Positions 36,925 to 46,585 of a stretch of DNA of 64,000 bases are shown piece after piece (within the stretch, counting starts at the first letter, position 1; the number at the start of each line of letters is the position of its first letter). Source of the stretch: JALYOK01 sp963840785. Its GTDB lineage: Bacteria; Pseudomonadota; Gammaproteobacteria; Burkholderiales; JALYOK01. Made by a program: the position numbers and the translations under genes. The stretch is from assembly GCA_963840785.1 (NCBI GenBank), contig CAWJAF010000013.1:310001-374000 (forward strand), read 5' to 3'. The notes beneath the pieces are model-generated. The model did no database searches, had not been told where the DNA came from, and was given only the letters and a program-made list of their open reading frames with translations.

Positions 36925-37725
36925 TCATCCGATGCGCGCTAACGCGCCACCGTCGACCGGAAGCGCTACGCCAGTAATGAATTGCGCTTCATCCGATGCA
37001 AGAAACAAGGCGGCATTGGCGACATCCCAAGCGCTTCCCATGCGTTGACGCAGCGGCACTTTCGCGTCGCGCGAAGCGACAATTTCGGGGCGGGTTTTGC
37101 CCAAAGCTCGCACGCGAGTGTCGACCGCCATGGGTGTGTTCATCAACCCCGGCAGAATGACATTAGCGCGAATGCCGAACGACGCATTTCGAATCGCGAG
37201 TTGCTGAGTAAATGCAATCATCGCTGCTTTCGTCGCTTTGTAAGTAACCAACGGATAGTCGATCCACGCGGCGATTGAGGAGATGTTGATAATCACACCG
37301 GAACGCTGTTCGCGCATGATGGGAAGCACATGTTTGCACGCCATGATGGTCCCACGCAGGTTGATCGCGCAGACATGATCGAAAATGTCTTCGGTAATGT
37401 CCTCGATCGGGGCATCGCCGCCTTCAATACTGACGCCGACGTTGTTGTGCAAAATGTCAATGCGCTGCCAACGTTTTGCAGCGAACGCGATCGCTGCCGC
37501 CAGTGTCGCTCCCTTCGTAACATCCGCTTCGAATGCCAGGCACTCGCCGCCCTCGGCAACCACCATCGCCGCCGTCTCCTCGGCGGCGCCTAAATTGCGA
37601 TCAACCGCAAGCACGCACGCACCTTCACGCGCAAAACGCAGCGACGTGGCGCGGCCGTTGCCAATGCCCTCGCCGGCACTTTGTCCGGCGCCGATTATGA
37701 CGGCAATTTTTTCTGCGAGTCTCAT
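36925..37725 (-). CDS. Short-chain dehydrogenase/reductase (SDR)
   Basis: NAD(P)-dependent oxidoreductase of 266 residues. Gly motif IIGAGQSAGEGIGNG at residues 10-24, NNVG at 94-97, catalytic Ser about 149-150 (NISSIAAW), Y162 and K166 (TYKATKAAM), and the usual C-terminus FLASDEAQFITGVALPVDGG. The acidic D42 after the second strand (AVDRN) favours NAD. Substrate unknown. It is divergent from the dioxygenase gene, with which it shares a 131-bp intergenic region. Confidence 0.9.
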   Translation of the reverse strand: MRLAEKIAVIIGAGQSAGEGIGNGRATSLRFAREGACVLAVDRNLGAAEETAAMVVAEGGECLAFEADVTKGATLAAAIAFAAKRWQRIDILHNNVGVSIEGGDAPIEDITEDIFDHVCAINLRGTIMACKHVLPIMREQRSGVIINISSIAAWIDYPLVTYKATKAAMIAFTQQLAIRNASFGIRANVILPGLMNTPMAVDTRVRALGKTRPEIVASRDAKVPLRQRMGSAWDVANAALFLASDEAQFITGVALPVDGGALARIG

Positions 37726-37856
37726 GATTTTTCAATGATTCAGCGACTGATGCAGTTTACTCCAATGCCTAGGCAGGCCTTGATTGCAGGGGCAGTTCCG
37801 CGCCATCATCAAGCGAGTTACACTGCGTGTTGTGACGAATTGCTTAGGGCCATGTG

Positions 37857-38735
37857 ATGGCAATCCAAGTTAATCCAAGCGGTGAAACACTGGGCGCAAC
37901 GGTAACGGGCGTTAACCTTGCCGAACTTTCCGACCTCGCCATTGAGACCATTGTGAAAGCGCTGGGACGCTACGGCGTGATCCGGTTCCCGCAACAAACC
38001 TTATCCGCAGCGGACCTGAAGAATTTCAGCGGCTCGCTGGGCGAGTTGGAGATCAACGTCATCGGCGCATTCCAGGAGCCCGGCCATCCGGAAGTGATGA
38101 TTCTTTCCAACATTATCGAAAATGGCCAACCCATCGGCCTGGGCGATGCCGGCCAGAGTTGGCACTCGGATATGTCCTACAGCAAGACAATTGCGTTCGC
38201 CAACGTGCTCTATGCGCTCAAGATTCCACAGCGCGATGGCAAGCCGCTGGGCGCAACTGAATTTTGCGATATGTGTGCGGCCTACGATGGTTTGTCGGAC
38301 GAACTCAAGCAACAACTGGCAGGAAAAACCGCGCTGCACGATTTCAACAAATTCTGGGAAATGATGCGGCGGCGGCCGGGTAACACTCGCCCGCCCTTAT
38401 CGGAAGTCCAGCGCAAGATCAAGCCGCCGGTATCCCATCCGTTGGTGCTGACCCATCCGATCTCAGGTCGCAAAGCGCTTTATGCGAATCCGGGCTACGC
38501 GATGCGCATCAACGAGCTAGCGGAAAAGGAAAGTGCGCGCTTGTTGGAATTCCTATTCGCTCATCAGACACAGGAGAAATTTCGTTACGTGTTTCGCTGG
38601 CAGGCGGGCGATGTATTAGTGTGGGATAACCTACGCACCATTCACCAGGCGGTCGCCGACTATGGCGCAGACGAACCACGCCTAATCAAACGCTGCCAAG
38701 TAATGGCGACGCGGTATTTTCCGGTTTACGGATAG
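37857..38735 (+). CDS. TauD/TfdA-family Fe(II)/2-oxoglutarate dioxygenase
   Basis: The ATG at 37857 is preferred over a GTG one codon earlier. Iron ligands are H103 and D105 (SWHSDMSY) and H263 (NLRTIHQAV), and the 2-oxoglutarate-binding Arg is in RLIKR near 275-279. At 292 residues the frame is intact. The family splits sulfonates, aryl- or alkyl ethers and similar compounds by hydroxylation. Two bases later begins an FAH-family hydrolase and then a solute receptor, so the three probably serve uptake and breakdown of one organic acid. Confidence 0.9.
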   Translation: MAIQVNPSGETLGATVTGVNLAELSDLAIETIVKALGRYGVIRFPQQTLSAADLKNFSGSLGELEINVIGAFQEPGHPEVMILSNIIENGQPIGLGDAGQSWHSDMSYSKTIAFANVLYALKIPQRDGKPLGATEFCDMCAAYDGLSDELKQQLAGKTALHDFNKFWEMMRRRPGNTRPPLSEVQRKIKPPVSHPLVLTHPISGRKALYANPGYAMRINELAEKESARLLEFLFAHQTQEKFRYVFRWQAGDVLVWDNLRTIHQAVADYGADEPRLIKRCQVMATRYFPVYG

Positions 38736-38737
38736 CG

Positions 38738-39654
38738 ATGCGCCTCGTCAGTTTTATCGATCAGCATAGCGCCATGTGTGTGGGCGCGATTGCCGGTGAA
38801 CGCGTGATCGATCTGACCCAGACGATCGCTGCGCTCGCGCTGCCGGCATCGTCGCCGCGCGCAATCTCGTAGCGCCTGCGAACGGGATGTTGCTCCTGCT
38901 CTATGCCGGTGCAGATGGTCTCAATGCTGTTCGCCATTATGTCGACAATGCTATTTCCGCGGGCGGACTTGATAGCCTTCCGTCGCGGCGCGAGGTCAAG
39001 CTGATTGCGCCGATTCCACGGCCCGGAAAAATCGTCGCCATCGGGCGTAACTACGCCGATCACGCCAAGGAAACCGGCGTTCAACCGTTCGAGCGTCGGC
39101 GCATTATCGCGAAGCTTTCTTCCAGTGTCGTGGGTCCGGGCGCAGTGGTGCGGCGGCCAGCCTCGGTTACAAAACTGGATATTGAATCGGAGGTGGCAGT
39201 GGTGATCGGCCGCTTCGCCGCCAACGTTCCGCGAGAGACCGCACTTGACATCGTTGCGGGCTACACGATGCTGAACGACTTGAGCGCGCGCGAGTTTCAA
39301 TTCGATGTATCGCCGCCACAGACCACATTTGCGAAAAGCATGGATGGCTTTTTCCCCATGCGGCCGTGGTTGGTGACCGCGGACGAAATCGCCGATCCGC
39401 AATCGCTGGAAATCAACAGTTATCTCAACGATGCACCGATGCAGAAAGGCAACACCGCGGATATGCTATTTCCCGTCGACCGCATCATCGAGCACCTCAG
39501 TCAATTCATCACGCTCGAACCGGGCGACATAATCGCCACCGGCACGCCCGCGGGAAGCGGCGCGTTTCGCGATCCGCCCATTTGGCTCAAACCCGGCGAT
39601 CGCGTGCGGATCGAAATCGCGCAAATCGGCGCGCTGGAACACAGCATCGGCTAG
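38738..39654 (+). CDS. Fumarylacetoacetate hydrolase-family protein, one frameshift
   Basis: Starts MRLVSFIDQHSAMCVGAIAGERVIDLTQTIAALALP at 38738 and breaks near 38860 by an indel; the remainder in another frame is complete: GRNYADHAKETGV, the SEVAVVIG metal-binding Glu, MLNDLSAREFQF, FAKSMDGFFPMRPWLVT, and ATGTPAGSGAFRDPPIWLKPGD. Family members cleave carbon-carbon bonds of beta-diketo acids (fumarylpyruvate, acylpyruvate, oxalomesaconate) with a Mg ion. Exact substrate unknown. It is flanked by the dioxygenase and the Bug receptor. Confidence 0.9.
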
Positions 39655-39658
39655 AAAA

Positions 39659-40618
39659 ATGATGAAACGATTAAGATGGCCGAGCCTTGTCGCACTGTTG
39701 ATCGCCTCGGTGTCGGCGCTTGCGCAAACCTATCCAAGCCAGCCGATAAGAATCATCGTTCCGGTCGGTCCAGGAAGTGGCAGCGACATTGTGGCACGTA
39801 AACTCGGCAGCTATCTGCAGGAGCGCTGGAAACAGCCGGTCATTATCGACAATCGCCCTGGTGCCCAGGGCGTGATCGGCGCCGAGGCGTTGAAAAATGC
39901 GCCCGCCGATGGTTACACCATTGGGATTAATACGAATTCGACCCACGCCGTTGCGCCGTACTTGGTCAAGAAACTCCCCTACGACCCGATCGTGGATTTC
40001 GAACACATCGCGCTCATCGGCGTCGGTGGTTCGGTGTTACTGGTGCCGTCGCAAAGTCCGTTCAAAACAATCTCCGAATTAGCCCAATACGGGCGGGCAC
40101 ATCCCGACAGCGTATTCTTTGGCCACGCCGACGCGAGTTCATAAATTCCTGGCGAGCTATTGAGGGTGAGCGCCAAAATTCCGATTGAGGGCGTCGCCTA
40201 TAAAGCCAGCGGCAACGTCGTAACCGATTTGATCGGCGGCCATATCCAAATCGCGTTCTTTAACTACATGACCGGCGCTGTGCAAGCATCAAATGGCAAG
40301 CTGGTTCCGATCGCGATCACCGAATCAAAACGAAACCCGCACTGGCCCGGCGTGCCAACAGTGAGCGAAAGTTATCCCGGCTATGAGGTGAATTTTTTCG
40401 TTGGCGTGTCTGCGCCTCGAGGCGTTGAGCCGGAAATCCTGGCAAAAATCCACCACGCGATTCAGGAGGAGCAACATCACTCGAAGGTTAAACGACCGCT
40501 GGAGGACGTGGGGCTTACTTTCGTCTCGCAGGCGCTAGGCGACTATCGCATCTTTGTTCGCAAAGAAGGTGAGCGCTGGCGTGAGCACGTGAAGGCGGCG
40601 CAGATCGAAGCCCAATAA
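39659..40618 (+). CDS. Bug-family tripartite tricarboxylate receptor protein, interrupted
   Basis: Periplasmic solute receptor of the TctC/Bug type. Signal peptide LVALLIASVSALAQTYPSQPIRIIVPVGPGSGSD, then the IDNRPGAQGVIGAEALKNAPADGYTIG motif typical of the family; C-terminal part PTVSESYPGYEVNFFVGVSAPRG and so on. A TAA at 40142-40144 interrupts it in frame. The same frame resumes directly afterwards, so either a true nonsense change or two compensating indels exist: the +1 frame across the stop reads HKFLASY, closer to the family. No TctA/TctB membrane genes are adjacent, common for Bug genes in this class. Confidence 0.88.
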
Positions 40619-40754
40619 AATCGCCGCATCTCGCCAGCCCAGAAGCAGCGGCGCGGCGCGGTCAGCATACGCGAACCGCGTTGCCAAAACGTACATGTGG
40701 CCATCGGGCGTGTACACAATTTAGTCGGCTTTCCTTTAAACCTTTCCGGATTGG

Positions 40755-41813
40755 TCAATTTGCCGTCGCTAAATCCGCGAGGAAGCTTGATATCTGATCT
40801 GTTATAAATCGGTACTCCGCAGTGTCCTCTTTCCCCGGGCAACAGGCAATATGGCCAATGGCGGATGGAATTTCAATGTAAGTATTGTCCCTAACACCCC
40901 GCCGGATTTCTTGCGCCATATAGGGCGGTAGAGTGCGATCGGTCATACCCGGCATGATCAACGTTTTAGCTTTGATTCTGCCAAGCGCTTGCATCACATC
41001 TCCGCCAATAGGTTGGCCCGTATCGTGATTGCGCGTGGCTTGGTAACGGTAAATCAAGCTGCGCGCATCCCAGACCTTGGCCCAAGCGGTGCCGAAGGCG
41101 CGTTGCGCCTTCTCGTATTTGTCGTTGTCGACCAAACTATTCAGCTGTTCGTCACTGTAAAGCCACGGAAAATAAATCATCCCCGCCGTGACGATGCCGT
41201 CGACCGGGCTTTCAACATAGTTACCGTTATTCCATTTCGAATCAAGCTTGATGGTGTTGATCACCGCATCGAAAATTGCATGCACGTGACGATCGCTACG
41301 CGCACTCGGCACGATGGCAAGCAATCCCTTGGCAAAGTCAGGATAATTAATGCCCCACTCCAGCGCTTGGAACGAACCCATGGATGGACCGCCAACCGCC
41401 AATAGGTTCTGCAAGCCTAAACCTTGAGTGAGCATTTCGTGCTGCGCCCGCACCATATCGCGGATCGTGTAAGCAGGAAACGCAGACCCCAAGCCATCCG
41501 CCGGCTGGCTCGACGCACCGCCGCCGATAGAGTCCACGGTGATGACGAAATATTTGCTGGTATCGAATGCCTTGCCCGGGCCAATGAAGATCTTGTAGGC
41601 GTTGCGCCCTTGGCTGGCACCGTGCTCGACTAAGATCGCATTGTCGCGCGCGGCGTTCAATTCACCGTACGTGTCGTACGCGACGCGCATGTTTTCCAAG
41701 GTGCCGCCGTTCTCGAACGCAAACTTCGCGATTGTGTAGAGCTTCGGCTCTTCACCTGCTGCAGACAACGACAAAAGGACAGCGAGTAACCCCACGCAAA
41801 GTTTGCGTACCAT
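40755..41813 (-). CDS. Secreted MetX-like alpha/beta hydrolase
   Basis: Homoserine O-acetyltransferase fold with a signal peptide (LCVGLLAVLLSLSAAG, residues 4-20), which true MetX lacks. The nucleophile S144 is in GGPSMGSFQALEW, D292 in PGMTDRTLPP and H321 in AIGHIACCPG; the lid region between is family-like. At 352 residues the frame is intact. Export argues against methionine synthesis; a periplasmic esterase or acyltransferase is more likely. It is convergent with the Bug receptor gene and follows a carbonic anhydrase on its strand. Confidence 0.85.
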   Translation of the reverse strand: MVRKLCVGLLAVLLSLSAAGEEPKLYTIAKFAFENGGTLENMRVAYDTYGELNAARDNAILVEHGASQGRNAYKIFIGPGKAFDTSKYFVITVDSIGGGASSQPADGLGSAFPAYTIRDMVRAQHEMLTQGLGLQNLLAVGGPSMGSFQALEWGINYPDFAKGLLAIVPSARSDRHVHAIFDAVINTIKLDSKWNNGNYVESPVDGIVTAGMIYFPWLYSDEQLNSLVDNDKYEKAQRAFGTAWAKVWDARSLIYRYQATRNHDTGQPIGGDVMQALGRIKAKTLIMPGMTDRTLPPYMAQEIRRGVRDNTYIEIPSAIGHIACCPGKEDTAEYRFITDQISSFLADLATAN

Positions 41814-41846
41814 GTCTACTCCAAAATTGATTGCAGTAAAAACGAG

Positions 41847-42506
41847 TTAACCAAACGTACCCATCGGTCCAGGATAGCTCACTTCCTCGAGTTTTCCGGT
41901 GTCGACATCATAAATGAAGCCGCGCACCGTGACTGCATCAGGCCCACTGTGGGGTAACCATGGATGATTCAGGACCGAAGATATGCCGCGTCGTACGTCC
42001 CAGGTCAGCCGCTCCGAGTTCTTGGCATCGCGCGGTGCATCCAGCGCCTCAATCGGTCCGCGAAAGGCATGGAACGCCGCGGGCGTAGTGGCCGATGCAT
42101 TGCAACTGGTAAATGCGCGTCCCGTTGCCTCACCCAACAATTTTTCAGCGGCGGGATCGCCCTCCAGGCCGGCCTTTAGTAAATCGTCGGTGAAGGCAAG
42201 CATGCCGCAACGAGTATGGTGAATGAGAATAATCTCGTTCGTATTAAGTAGATGATGGGAAATAATCAGGCAGCGAATCGCGTCATCGGTGACCACGCCA
42301 CCAGCATTGCGGATGATGTGCGCCTCACCGGTCTGCAGGCCAAGCAAATCTTCTACGTCGAGACGGGCGTCCATGCACGCCACGACGGCGACGCGCTTAG
42401 AAGGTTGAATCGGTTGCTTGCCTGGATACGCCGGCTTGTGCTGCGCTTGTCCGCTCGAATATTCGCGATTGTTATCTAAAAACTGATCGGTGTTCGACTT
42501 TGCCAT
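41847..42506 (-). CDS. Beta-class carbonic anhydrase
   Basis: Converts CO2 and bicarbonate. The zinc ligands are C44 (ACMDARLD, with D46 and R48 as the catalytic dyad), H97 and C100 (IHHTRCGM). At 219 residues with a C-terminal FIYDVDTGKLEEVSYP. A strong AAGGAGG precedes the ATG. It is 33 bases upstream of the secreted hydrolase gene and may be transcribed with it. Confidence 0.93.
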   Translation of the reverse strand: MAKSNTDQFLDNNREYSSGQAQHKPAYPGKQPIQPSKRVAVVACMDARLDVEDLLGLQTGEAHIIRNAGGVVTDDAIRCLIISHHLLNTNEIILIHHTRCGMLAFTDDLLKAGLEGDPAAEKLLGEATGRAFTSCNASATTPAAFHAFRGPIEALDAPRDAKNSERLTWDVRRGISSVLNHPWLPHSGPDAVTVRGFIYDVDTGKLEEVSYPGPMGTFG

Positions 42507-42782
42507 GTTTGTTCCTCCTTAAGATTGTAGTGTCGCGGGCGAGTCGAACAAAAATTCGACCACCGTTAACCACGAGAAATTCATGTTACTCCTTCATGGA
42601 ATATTCAATAACCATTTCGACGCTACAAATGGAAAGCCGGACAAAATTATAAGACTTCAAAAGGTTTCCCGACCCATGCGGTGTTATTTGGTCGTCCCTG
42701 CAAAAACCACACCGGGCAGTTATCCGTAAAGCATTCTGGCGCAAGATTTACGGCGCTCGTTACGGGAATAACGGCAGACGAA

Positions 42783-44875
42783 TTAAGCGGCTTCGACCTT
42801 ATTGCGTCCGCTTTGTTTGGCGCGATAAAGCGCTTTGTCAGCCGCCAAAACGACTTCTTGCCACGTTGCGCCGTGGTCGGGATAGGCGGCTGCGCCGAGG
42901 GAAATCGTGACCTTTTCGATACTTCGCCCCGGCACGAGTGACGCGAGTTTTTCTGTGGCCAGGCGCAATTCTTCGGCACGCTCGCAGACGATTGTGATCG
43001 ACGCGCCAGGCAACGCGATCACGAATTCCTCGCCGCCGTAACGACAAGCGATATCGCCTTCGCGGACGTGGGTTTGCAGCATCGCGCCGAGCGCCCGCAG
43101 TACCGCGTCGCCGGCGTCGTGGCCGTGAGTATCGTTAAGTCGCTTGAAGTGATCGACGTCGAACACAATCAAGCCGATCGGCGAGTTGGCCCGCGCTGCT
43201 CGACGCTCTTCACGCGCAAGGGTTTCTTCCAAGTAACGCCGATTGAACAGGCCCGTCAATGGATCGCGAATCGACTGCGAGCGCAACGTTTCGCGCAATT
43301 TGAGATTACCGAGCGTCAGCGCGACTTGTTCGGCAAACAGCTCAATCAAATTGCTCCGGTTCGATAGGCGCTGAACGCCTTTGACCGCGGCATCGCGAAG
43401 ATGCAAGCGTCCCGAAGGTTTCGCCTTGCGCGGTCAACGGCAAACACAAATACCCACCTTGCGGTTCGCCTTTCACATGGGCACATTTCAGCGTGCTGTG
43501 TTGTGTATCGACCAGGTTTGGTTTGGTTCGCCGCAGGGCCCAACAGTCCTCTGGCTGAAAAACCTCTTCTTCAGCGGAAATATTTCCCCAAACCGTTGTG
43601 GCTTCGACGAGATTGCGCGATTGATTAAGCATGAAAGCCGCGCCGGACGAGGCGCTAAAAAGTCGCTGAGCAAAACTGCCGATAATTCGATAGGCCTCTT
43701 CTAGCGTCGTGCAAGACTGAATCAGATCCGCCATCTCGCGCAGCTTTGAGAGTTCATCGGCTTGTTGCTGCAATTCGTTGACGGAATTATTGAGGCGCTC
43801 ATTTAAGCGCTTTGCTTCGGACTCCGCCTCTTTACGCGCCGTGGCGTCCGTCGCTGCGCCAGCCATATGTAGCGCCACGCCATGATCATCCCACACCGCT
43901 TGCCCACGTAAATTGAACCAGCGATACTCGCCCTCCTTAGGACGTAACCGCACCTCCAATGGCCAGCGGTGTTGCATGCTCGAAATGCGCTTGAAGCGCC
44001 ACTTTGTAGCGAGTGATGTCCGCGGGATGAATCAGCTTCATCACCGTCTCAACATTATTTTGCATCTCGTCCGCGCTGTAGCCCAGCATCTCTTTCCAAT
44101 GTTTAGAAAAGGAAATCTTGTCGGCCAACAAATCGTGAAACCACATACCGTCGCTCGCCGCTTCTAGCGCTAAAGCATAGCGTTGCTCACTTTCGCGCAA
44201 CGCTTTCTCGGCGCGAATTCGCGCGCTGATATCGACAATCGTTCCCGCGCTGGCGTAGCCATCGGCAGTCGCGCCGACACTGCGGCGCATGTTGATGCTG
44301 ACCCAGCGAAAATCTCCATCGTCGCGAGGCAGGCGCACGCTGCGTTCAAAATTTTCAGTACTGCCCGCGTCGATCGCATCGAGCACCGAGCGACATTTCT
44401 CACGATCGTCAGGATGAAAATACGCGAGAAATCCTCTGCCCAACGTTTCGCCGACTGGGTGGCCGGAAAGTTCCGTCCACGCGGCATTCAAAAATGTCCA
44501 TGCGCCATCGGAGTTGAGCTGAAAAATCACTTCCAGAACATTATCGACCACACGGCGATAGCGTTCGTCACTTTCCTGCAAGGCAGCGATCGTGAGTTTT
44601 TGCTGAGCCTCATGACGCAAATTATCGGCGACACCGAACCAGGCTACGAAAAACAATCCGAACCCTGCGAATAAGCCGTCGAATACAACGGGTAGCGAAT
44701 GAATCGAACCCGGTTTGGCCGTCGCGGGAATGGCAAGGCGCCAAGCAATGAAAGTGACCAGTATTGGAACAACCAAGCCAAGCCAAGGTAAATAGGATCG
44801 CAAGGCCTCCAAAGCAAATCCCTGGATCGGTAACGTTGTAAGTTGCCGATGACTTTTTTCGTAATGGCTATTCAT
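42783..44875 (-). CDS. Membrane PAS-PAS-GAF diguanylate cyclase, two frameshifts
   Basis: About 697 residues when joined. The N-terminal frame (44875 to 43960) has two membrane helices (LPWLGLVVPILVTFIAWRLAI and a second), a PAS domain (RYRRVVDNVLEVIFQLNSDGAW) with PAC, and a second PAS (RYALALEAASDGMWFHDLL). The next frame holds the end of that PAC and a GAF domain (IQSCTTLEEAYRIIGSFAQRLF). The last frame has the GGDEF domain with active site GGEEF and, five residues before it, an R-x-x-D inhibition site (REGD). Both sites look intact, so it should make c-di-GMP under product control. Joins fall near 43960 and 43385. It sits where recO often follows era. Confidence 0.9.
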
Positions 44876-44913
44876 CGATTACGTCAAAACGGAATAATCT
44901 GGATCCGCGCAAC

Positions 44914-44993
44914 GGGCATCGCCACAACCCGCATGGATATTGGCCCGCAGCACAGGTATTGCCACGAGGCGCATGGACACTAGCTCTGCAAGC
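44914..44993. repeat. Dispersed repeat copy E, two imperfect 40-bp tandem units (module beta)
   Basis: 44914-44953 and 44954-44993 match at 21 of their first 30 positions. Unit 1 contains GGCATCGCCACAACC and unit 2 TTGCCACGAGGCGCATGG. Unit 1 resembles 53892-53913 and unit 2 the beta module of copy A. Confidence 0.55.
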
Positions 44994-45001
44994 ATACGCA
45001 G

Positions 45002-45925
45002 TCAGGTATAGCCGTAGTTGCGCAGCAAAGTTTGATCGTCGATCCAATCTGCTTTCACTTTCACAAACAGTCCTAGATAAACTTTTCCGCCAAACAGTTT
45101 CTCCAAATCCGCGCGCGCCGCGGAGCCAATGGTTTTTAGTTTCTCGCCGCCTTTGCCGATGACCATTGCTTTATGGTTATCGCGAGTGACGATGATTTCG
45201 GCTTCGATTCGCCGCATCTTTCCTTCCAATTTGAACTGAATAATATCCACATGAGCCGCGTAAGGAATTTCGTCACCCATGTTGCGCATGAGTTTTTCAC
45301 GAATGGCCTCGGCGGCAAGAAACCGCTCGTTGCGGTCGGTCATTTCATCTGCCGGATAAATTGCTTCACCTTCGGGCAAATGCTGCTTGATGGCCTGCAA
45401 TAAATCGTCCAAACCCGCGCCCTGCTTTGCCGAGACAGGCACCATCGCGGCGAAATTAAATTCCTCGGCGAGCCGCGCTAAATGAGGCAACAATTGGCGC
45501 TTGTCAGCCAAACTGTCGATTTTGTTGATGGCCGCGATTACCGGCCGATCTGCCGGAAGCAACCGCCGCAAATGTTGTTCGCGTGTATCGAAATCCAAGC
45601 CCTCAAGAACCCAAAGAATAACATTGGCTTCTTCTAGCGCGGAAGCAATTGAGCGGCCCATGGCCTTATTCAATGCGCTTTTGTAGTGAGTTTGCAACCC
45701 GGGCGTATCGAGAAACAAAAACTGCGCATCGGGCTTGGTCACAATACCGAGCAAACGATGGCGCGTTGTCTGCGGCTTTCGCGAGGTGATACTAATTTTT
45801 TGCCCAATCAAATGATTCAGCAAGGTCGACTTGCCCGCATTGGGGCGCCCGACTATCGCAATGCTACCGCAACGAAATTTAATTTCGCTCACGGCCGATT
45901 TCTTGATAGGCGGCCGCGGCTGCAT
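45002..45925 (-). CDS. era: GTPase Era
   Basis: Binds the 3' end of 16S rRNA during 30S assembly. P-loop GRPNAGKST at residues 26-34, DTPGLQ (G3), NKID (G4), and a C-terminal KH domain with GKGGEKLKTIG. The frame from 45925 gives 307 residues; a GTG at 45892 (VSEIKFRCGSIAI) is a possible shorter start, and either overlaps the end of rnc. The frame is intact. Confidence 0.97.
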   Translation of the reverse strand: MQPRPPIKKSAVSEIKFRCGSIAIVGRPNAGKSTLLNHLIGQKISITSRKPQTTRHRLLGIVTKPDAQFLFLDTPGLQTHYKSALNKAMGRSIASALEEANVILWVLEGLDFDTREQHLRRLLPADRPVIAAINKIDSLADKRQLLPHLARLAEEFNFAAMVPVSAKQGAGLDDLLQAIKQHLPEGEAIYPADEMTDRNERFLAAEAIREKLMRNMGDEIPYAAHVDIIQFKLEGKMRRIEAEIIVTRDNHKAMVIGKGGEKLKTIGSAARADLEKLFGGKVYLGLFVKVKADWIDDQTLLRNYGYT

Positions 45926-46565
45926 CTTGTTCGGCCAATTTTCGGCTTGCGCCGACCCCTTCGAATTGCTGCTTCAAATTTGGAATGCGGCACGCTACTC
46001 GGAACGTCTGTTCATGGGCCTCACCACTGGTTTCCAGCACCTCATATTTCGGCACCGCAATTTTCCGGCTTTGTAGATACTCCTGGAGGCGGGTCTTGTT
46101 GTCTTTGGCGATACTGTCCGGATCAAGTTGATCGAAATGAGGAGCAAACAAGCGCTCGATCATGGCCGCCGCCGCGGCAAAACCTGCATCGACAAACACC
46201 GCACCAATTAAGGCTTCCACAGCATCCGCCAGGATCGACGGACGACGATGGCCGCCACTTTTTAACTCGCCTTCGCCGAGCAAAATGGCGTCGCCTAATT
46301 CGAGCTTCAGGGCGACATCACGCAGCGTATTTTTGTTTACCAACGCCGCTCGTAGGCGACTCAAGTCGCCTTCGGCCAACTGCGGAAAACGCGTAAACAA
46401 GGAGGCAGCAACGACACAGTTCAAAACACTATCGCCAAGATACTCCAGGCGCTCATTGTGGACGGAACTATGACTGCGATGAGTCAGGGCTTCACGTAAA
46501 AGGTCGCGTCGCGCGAATTGATGGCCAAGCTTTCGGTCGAATTCAGGAGAGTCAACCATCGACAC
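45879..46565 (-). CDS. rnc: Ribonuclease III
   Basis: Cuts double-stranded RNA, including the rRNA precursor. The signature ERLEYLGDSVLN holds E41 and D45; the second acidic pair is in DAVEALIGAVFVD. A dsRNA-binding domain ends the 228-residue protein (YEVLETSGEAHEQTFRVACR, GASRKLAEQDAAAAA). Intact. Overlaps era; lies 20 bases after the DUF4845 gene. Confidence 0.97.
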   Translation of the reverse strand: MSMVDSPEFDRKLGHQFARRDLLREALTHRSHSSVHNERLEYLGDSVLNCVVAASLFTRFPQLAEGDLSRLRAALVNKNTLRDVALKLELGDAILLGEGELKSGGHRRPSILADAVEALIGAVFVDAGFAAAAAMIERLFAPHFDQLDPDSIAKDNKTRLQEYLQSRKIAVPKYEVLETSGEAHEQTFRVACRIPNLKQQFEGVGASRKLAEQDAAAAAYQEIGRERN

Positions 46566-46585
46566 AAATGCGGTTCTGCAACGAT

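Noticed and set aside
45686..46396. A 236-codon plus-strand frame across era and rnc
   Set aside because: Shadow of two intact essential genes on the other strand.
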